DNA of 36,499 bases from positions 1-36,499 of the forward strand of contig JALLPB010000018.1 in assembly GCA_036939975.1 (NCBI GenBank), written 5' to 3'. The position numbers and the translations under genes were made by a program. Below, piece by piece: positions 31,330 through 36,499 of the stretch (positions are counted from its first letter, which is position 1; each line of letters opens with the position of its first letter). Under the pieces are notes generated by a model. That model was not told the DNA's origin. It did no database searches and saw only the letters and a program-made list of their open reading frames with translations. This DNA is from Cyclostephanos tholiformis. Its lineage: Eukaryota; Bacillariophyta; Thalassiosirophyceae; Thalassiosirales; Thalassiosiraceae.

Positions 31330-31876
31330 TTATCTAAGCAGCATCATTACATCTTGTAGCATCATCGTGTCTTGTTGTGTTGAACATCTCTTTGTTTGTT
31401 GCCGCTTGCTGCTCCTGCTTTGTTTATTTGCTTGTAGTGTCTTTGCATTGTGCCTCATTGTCTTCTCCTGTTGTATTGTCAAGTTGTAATCGCATCCAGT
31501 TGCATTTTAGTGTCTCCTTATCAATGTAATGCATCTCGTTGTCTTGTTGTTGTATCCTGTTTTGTTTCAACTCTTTGTCATGTTGCATTGCATGTGTTGT
31601 GTTTCATCTTTGCATCCCATCACATCCACTATGTTTGGTTGGTAGTCACATTTCACCAGCACATTGGGCATTGGTTTCCATCTCTTGTCCCATTGTGTTG
31701 CTTTGACAATGTTGAACTGTATTGCCGCCGCTGTACAAGCCTCCAGATGCACCCCTCAAAATGTTGATGCACTGCTGCCAGCTCCCAACACCACCACCAA
31801 GATGCCTTTTCTAATTGTTGTGTGCTATTCATTATCCAAAAAGTAGAATTTAAATCAGGTATTTGCCATCATTGTG

Positions 31877-31922
31877 TCAACATGTCAGCAGCTAACATGT
31901 TGAGCAACATGTTGCATGTTGG
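31877..31922. repeat. cluster of AACATGTT palindromes
   Basis: Four CATG-centred motifs (TCAACATGTCA, TAACATGTTG, CAACATGTTG, GCATGTTGG) lie in 46 bp. The style resembles the CCGACATGTCGG cluster near 11.8 kb, though the flanking bases differ. Confidence 0.55.
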
Positions 31923-32040
31923 CAATTTTGGGCACTCAACTGACATTCTCGGACATTTCAAGCTAAGCAAATAACACTACTGCAGTTTTGTTAAATATAT
32001 TTTTTCATAAACCACAACAATATATCCATTATACAACATG

Positions 32041-32520
32041 TTATTGTTGTGATATGGGCAATACAGTTGGATACATGGCAGTAGCATCATGTGGTGCAAG
32101 CAATATTGCAAGAAAGCTGTACATGGGCCCATCCATTCCAATCGTTTCATCGACCAAATTGACTACCCGGCTGTCACCTGCCAGCTGGGTTCGACCCACA
32201 AATTCTGGCTTGGGAGTGTCCTCGATACTATCAAGATTGAGGGAATGCACTGATATGGAGCCAAATTGGCTCTCTTTGGATGCTAGGAGCCCATCATTGT
32301 GGGACCCCACAGAATTGTCATCTGAAGGGAACTTGAAGAGACCTGGGCCACCCCCCCCCAAATTAGCTGACTCGTTGTTGTTGGATTCCATCGTGCGCGC
32401 ACCTGGATGTGGCCGACACCCTTTAATTTTTTGCGCTTGCATGCTGCTAGTGGAGGAGATTGGTGGGATGTGGTGTGGTAGGTGTGTGGCACACCGGCAT
32501 TTTTTGTGAGAAATCGCCAA
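32041..32520 (-). CDS. hypothetical protein ORF
   Basis: A 159-residue open frame. The N-terminal 40 residues are His/Ser/Cys-rich. The rest (FKFPSDDNSVGSHNDGLLAS, LNLDSIEDTPKPEFVGRTQL) looks moderately protein-like, but I recognise no family and see no splice or promoter evidence. A start at MESNNNES (about 32391) is equally possible. Confidence 0.25.
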   Translation of the reverse strand: MAISHKKCRCATHLPHHIPPISSTSSMQAQKIKGCRPHPGARTMESNNNESANLGGGGPGLFKFPSDDNSVGSHNDGLLASKESQFGSISVHSLNLDSIEDTPKPEFVGRTQLAGDSRVVNLVDETIGMDGPMYSFLAILLAPHDATAMYPTVLPISQQ

Positions 32521-32881
32521 AAAAAATTTGCCGGCGGCAGGAAAGGGTTAAATAATTTGTAGTTATAATATCCAATAAGCCAGAAACAGTTTTGGATGGT
32601 GCAAATGATCTTTCTCACAAAAATTATGAGAAAAGGTGATACATCCTTTGCACCATTTGACTCCAATTTTTTAACGGTTTTTTTGTTTTATGTAGGGATA
32701 CATTACTGGATGGGTTACAAAATGGGTATTGGATGGGTGACAGAAATGTTACTGAATAGTTGACGAAATATTTTCATTTTGCAAAAATGTTTACACAGTT
32801 GCAATGGCCTTGCAACCATTGATTGTTGAAGTTCAATGGTTACCATTGTTCAAAATAGGGATGAAAGGCATTCATGAGCGG

Positions 32882-33314
32882 TGGTAGAACACCAAACGTG
32901 CCCTGATCTTTGCTGTGTGTATCCTGTGCAAGAGTCCAGGTGTGATCAGAGCCCGTGACATCAAATGCAGAGTGGAATGCTGGCTAAAGCTGTAGACAGA
33001 TGGCCACTACAATGCCCTTGTGCAAGACATTGTAGGGGAGGCCATGAGGGGTGCAGGCAGTGGCCGGGGCATGGCCGACAAAGACATCATTGATGGTCCT
33101 TGACAACAAGCTCTGCACCACAGTCCACTTTGCCACCAACCGCAGCGGTGGTGGAGTCTTGCTGCCACAAGACTCTCGCACCAAGATAGGATGGCCGGTG
33201 ATGGAGGTGCTTTGCTCGTAACACCCCAACACCAGGATCCCTGATCTCAAGGATCCGCATTGCATTGCTTTTGAGCATTACGATGAGGTGCTGGTGGAGA
33301 TCTGTACCAGCTAA
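32882..33314 (+). pseudogene. relic of a retroelement ORF (region upstream of an RT domain)
   Basis: Segments read CILCKSPGVIRARDIKCRVE, NALVQDIVGEAMRGAGSGRG, then after a frameshift near 33095 LCTTVHFATNRSGGGVLLP, TKIGWPVMEVL and RIPDLKDPHCIAFEHYDEV. This order resembles the stretch that precedes the reverse transcriptase domain in a retroelement family common in diatom and other algal genomes. Internal stops (32885, 32990, 33101, 33221) and the missing RT mark it as dead. The call is from memory of the family, without a search. The 32521-32881 spacer before it has no supported feature. Confidence 0.4.
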
Positions 33315-33815
33315 TATCGAATATCTGTATATTCGAATTTACGGGTTTGTATACTCCGTATATTCGAATATGGGTTTTAATCGGTACCCCCCATATTCGA
33401 AGTTACGGGTTTTTTTAGTCATTTTGTACATCCCATATTCGATATCAGGGTACCCACTTACCCCGAATATCGAATATGGTGTTTACGGAAACTTGTATAT
33501 TCGATATTCGGGTATTCCTCTGACCCCGATTATCGAATATGAATAATTTTCGGAAAAAATATATTCGATATTTGGGGTCGTAAAATCGAATATACAGACC
33601 GAGATATCGAATATCTAATTGTTCGGATTTTTCTATATTCGATAATTGGCCCCGTAAATTCGAATATAGGCGCCTGGATATCGAATATATATTTTACGTC
33701 AAGTCGTATATTCGATATTCAAACCCTTAACTTCGAATATACAACTTTTTTACTGCGTATTTTCGAATATTTTCATGTATATTCGAAGTTAAGGGTTCGT
33801 ATATCGAATATAGGT
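33311..33815. repeat. helically phased array of ATATTCGA/TCGAATAT motifs
   Basis: Nineteen motifs centred on TCGA in an AT context. The C of each central CG is at 33318, 33334, 33365, 33398, 33440, 33471, 33502, 33534, 33566, 33587, 33608, 33640, 33661, 33682, 33713, 33734, 33764, 33784 and 33805. Apart from the first gap (16), spacings are 20-21, 30-33 or 42 bp. The motifs lie in both orientations. Spacer words such as GTTAAGGGTT, TTACGGGTTT and CCCCGAAT recur. No coding frame is supported. Confidence 0.8.
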
Positions 33816-33970
33816 ATTTCTTTGCGCAGTTTTTTAATGATTCATAGTCTTCAGTTGGCAAATAATGTTTCCAAAGCCTAGATTTATCCAAGCTTAGTCC
33901 TTTAGATTAAGTTAGTCCTTTAAAGAAGAATCGTAATGATTACTCTTTTAAATGTTCCTTATCATGTCTT

Positions 33971-34134
33971 CGTTACAATCACCAAACAATCCCTGCAAAC
34001 AATCCTAAACAAACCTAATCAATGTTTTCCTAATCTCTCGTAACAATCGCCAAACAATCCCTGCAAACATTCCTAAACAAATCTTCAAGACAAACCTAAT
34101 CAATCTTTCCTGATATCCTAAACAACCCCTGCAA
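33971..34134. repeat. imperfect 68-bp tandem repeat, about 2.4 units
   Basis: Units begin CGTTACAATCACCAAAC at 33971 and CGTAACAATCGCCAAAC at 34039, each containing CAATCCCTGCAAAC and CCTAAACAA. A partial third copy (CCTAAACAACCCCTGCAAA) reaches 34134 and enters the end of the Ulp1-like ORF. Confidence 0.7.
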
Positions 34135-35052
34135 AAACACTCTTAACCCCCTAATGCAGCTATCCTTATTCACCACAGTTTCCATTGCAGGAACAACCGC
34201 TGTGGCACTTCTCTTTCTACCTTCGGGATTGGAGTGAGTCCGGTAGTCGACCTGAAGACTTACCACAGCACCTGCAGCGACACCAGATTGTAACGCTGCG
34301 TTACCACATTTCTTCATTGCCTTCTTAGCACTTTCTTGTTGCTTCTTGTTTTTCTTTTCCATGGCCAATGTGCGCTTGTTCGAAGTGACAGACACTGCGT
34401 CAGGCTCTTCGTCTTCCCCATCATCTATCTCAATTTCCTCATCCTCGATATGATTCTTCTTGATTGTCTTCATTTTCCGGACATATACGTCCCTGCTGAG
34501 CATATACTTGAGTTGAGGTTCATTCACCTCCAGCATTCTCTCATAAAACGGCATGACTACTCCACGATAGCCATGCTTCTTCTGTGCAATTCCGGCAATT
34601 GAATTGGTGGGAATAAACCCATATAACTCCAAAACCTTGAGGCATGCGATTGGGCCACAGTTGAAACCATCATTTTGCTGGATGATTGGGTCATTGTAAA
34701 CTATCCAAGGCTCATTCAAATCGTTAAAACATAGCTCAACTACGCGGTCGCCATCACTGCCCACTGTTTGCTCGACATGTACTGTGGCATCTAGCTCTTG
34801 GTAACCATATTTCTTGAGAGTGTGGACAATATGATGCTCCCAGGTTCTGAGAGGATAGTTGAGGCCATCATAGACAATGACAGATTTCTCGTCAAGGTCA
34901 TACACCAACACGGCAAAATGACTACAGGCTAAAACAACTGACACAAAATGGGTAATTCCATCCATGAGAACGATCTCATTTGTAGTGAGGGATGCTCGAG
35001 GATGAGGGGTCCTTATCATTTGTACAACAAGGCAAAACCCTTGCAGTTCCAT
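34096..35052 (-). CDS. Ulp1-family (C48) cysteine protease-like protein
   Basis: A 318-residue frame with an apparently complete catalytic set of the SUMO/ubiquitin-like protease fold: SHFAVLVYDLDEKSVIVYDGL-type region with His45 and Asp62, and IIQQNDGFNCGPIAC with Gln126 and Cys132. These enzymes cleave ubiquitin-like modifiers. An acidic stretch (about residues 200-218) and a Lys-rich tail (KKNKKQQESAKKAMKK) follow. An in-frame stop lies 12 codons upstream of the ATG, so either the start is as given or 5' exons are missing. The usual upstream WLND-type segment is not seen. Divergent Ulp1 domains are often carried by eukaryotic transposons, and the repeat-rich setting fits that. The last 16 residues overlap the 68-bp repeat. 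Confidence 0.65.
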   Translation of the reverse strand: MELQGFCLVVQMIRTPHPRASLTTNEIVLMDGITHFVSVVLACSHFAVLVYDLDEKSVIVYDGLNYPLRTWEHHIVHTLKKYGYQELDATVHVEQTVGSDGDRVVELCFNDLNEPWIVYNDPIIQQNDGFNCGPIACLKVLELYGFIPTNSIAGIAQKKHGYRGVVMPFYERMLEVNEPQLKYMLSRDVYVRKMKTIKKNHIEDEEIEIDDGEDEEPDAVSVTSNKRTLAMEKKNKKQQESAKKAMKKCGNAALQSGVAAGAVVSLQVDYRTHSNPEGRKRSATAVVPAMETVVNKDSCIRGLRVFLQGLFRISGKID

Positions 35053-36499
35053 TGTTGCAATGGGATTATCGATGGTGCTGTTGAATGATTATTTCTAATT
35101 GTGTAAATTGGCTGAGAAAAAAATAATTTAATAAAATCTTTGATTTGATTTAATTTTACACTATATTCCTGACTTGATTGCCTCAAATCTATTGATCCGT
35201 GATCCCCCGGTGCCCACCCTCCAGTTGCTCGTCCTGTAACATTCCTCTTCCTTCTTGCCCACATGTTTTCAGTTGATTGTTAGGTTGTTTTTTGTTGTTT
35301 AGCAGCCGTTTAAGGCCTCAAAAAAAATTGTTTTTTTTATTTTTGTGCCACTTAATTTGTCGGCCAAAACGATGCCAGATGCTGTGGTCGTGCGCCCTTC
35401 CCTGCATCCCCCCCCCCACTGCCAATGCCGACTATCAGTTGATTGCTACCCCCTTCTCTCTCTTAATTTTGTTCATCTATTTGCCGCCCTAAATTATGGC
35501 AAAATGCCCCTCCGACATGTTCCGCCACAATCGTGCACCCTCCCCATTATTCAACATACCGTGAATGTCAAATACCAGTTGGTTGTTGCATTGTCTGACA
35601 AAATGATGGTCAATGAAGGCCAAGACCCTCCCTCTCTTTCTCTTTTTTGATGGGTTGCCTTTTAGGCGCCCCAAGCGCCCCCCCCAGCCCCAGCATGAAA
35701 ACAACCAAAGCAAGTGTACCCGCCATCGCCCACAATGTGGAGAGGAGGCAAATTGTGCCAGAACAGACAGAAGACAGCCATGTGTGGCAGTAGAATCCAT
35801 ATAGCACACATTGCCCGGCGGCCATCTTGTTGGTTGTTGTGTGTGTTGTTTAGTTAAGTGTACACAATTAAGGCTGTGATTTCTTTGGGAAATAGACAAA
35901 TAGACAAATACGCAAAAGAACAGGTAGGAACAGTTTTTTTTGGATGGCGTCTTCTGCGTATCTATGAATTTTTCCCAGTTTTTGTTGCCACGCAGACTGC
36001 AAACATGCAGATATGCGCTTTCAAGCCATACCAACCTCACATTTAGTCGACATTGCCCTTGCTGTCAACAGCTCCAAGCTGTCATCAACAAAGGTTCCGA
36101 GGCTCTCGGGATGCCATAATTGTCTCCCAAAAAAAATAAACACCATGGCTTAACCGCTCCCTGAGATATGGGCGTGTCCCGCCTGCAGTTACAGCAAGAA
36201 TATTGATAGCTCTAACTGCCAAATGTACACATTGGCACGGCCCCGGAGTGGACGCTCAGTTCTGCTTGTGGACAAAAAATCGACTCACCCTGCCGCCGTC
36301 GCAGCACGCGGAGGCCGTAAACCACGACCACCCCCCCGAAGGTGAGGGGGGCTGTGCCTCCTGCAACTTGCAAGTCTCCCTCCCGAAGTGCTAAGAATAA
36401 GGCGAGTGAAAGAATTGCCACCCAGTTAGCCATGTACCTTCCCGTGCCCATGGCTGAGGTGGTACACTCACCCGAGTCTTCCCCTGATGGCCCATTGGT
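35053..36499. other. intergenic or repeat-derived DNA, no supported gene
   Basis: It is T/G-rich near 35270-35345, with C runs at 35410 and 35670. Open frames on both strands (largest 35489-36040 minus) are low-complexity and mutually overlapping, and none shows a family motif. From about 36,200 composition becomes GC-richer and may mark the edge of another coding or repeat unit cut by the window. Confidence 0.4.

Noticed and set aside
31148..31489. 113-residue ORF through the GA repeat
   Set aside because: It is open only because the GA microsatellite lacks stops. It reads as Arg/Glu/Lys low complexity.
33330..33800. Telomere-like words (TTAAGGG, TTACGGG)
   Set aside because: Only scattered, variable copies between TCGA motifs. 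There is no tandem TTAGGG run.
33311..33815. Possible CRISPR-like array
   Set aside because: Repeats are only about 8-12 bp, lie in both orientations, spacing is 20-42 bp, and the context is eukaryotic.
35489..36040. 183-residue minus-strand ORF
   Set aside because: No motif, low-complexity flanks and overlapping frames of similar quality on both strands.
1..36499. tRNA, rRNA or snRNA genes
   Set aside because: I looked for cloverleaf-like or conserved RNA words and saw none that I could support.

Overview
The window looks like nuclear DNA of a diatom (or a close stramenopile relative). The reasons are short spliceosomal introns (87, 181 and 97 nt, GT-AG), a fucokinase/GDP-fucose pyrophosphorylase fusion gene, and Ty1/copia retrotransposons whose Gag, integrase and RT wording resembles the diatom CoDi group. 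No bacterial or organellar genes were recognised.

Region 1 (about 1-11,450) is gene-dense and GC-rich, full of CGA/GAC microsatellites that encode acidic runs. It holds four intact-looking genes: a bifunctional L-fucokinase/GDP-L-fucose pyrophosphorylase (150-4965, +, 3 exons), a PARN-type poly(A) ribonuclease (5032-7669, -, 2 exons), a histidine-phosphatase/phosphoglycerate-mutase-like protein (7965-9155, +) and a gamma-butyrobetaine/trimethyllysine-type 2-oxoglutarate dioxygenase (9367-11445, -). They form two convergent pairs around one divergent promoter region (7670-7964). They belong to unrelated pathways (fucose salvage, mRNA turnover, phosphoryl transfer, carnitine-type metabolism).

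Region 2 (about 11,450-20,120) begins with palindrome-rich spacer DNA and a broken copia integrase relic (11901-13061). A nearly complete but dead Ty1/copia element follows (13446-20118): two 268-bp LTRs, a 5-bp TGTGA target duplication, gag and pol with several stops, an internal chimeric duplication in the integrase, and an antisense fragment of a second copia family inside pol. In both families the primer-binding site is perfectly complementary to a segment of its own LTR, and the two pairs covary. This suggests self-primed reverse transcription, as in Tf1, rather than plain tRNA priming.

Region 3 (about 20,120-29,150) is AT-rich. It contains a 25-bp-stem inverted repeat and a roughly 360-bp satellite array. 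The array is split by a candidate 5-kb DNA element (22664-27623) with imperfect terminal inverted repeats and eroded, unassigned ORFs.

Region 4 (about 29,150-36,499) holds a PiggyBac-like transposase relic flanked by TTAA, a GA microsatellite, a retroelement ORF relic, an Ulp1-family cysteine protease gene (34096-35052, -) and a 500-bp array of 19 TCGA-centred ATATTCGA motifs (33311-33815). Almost all spacings in that array are multiples of about 10.5 bp, so the motifs lie on one face of the DNA helix. The phased array and the self-priming copia pair are the most unusual items here.
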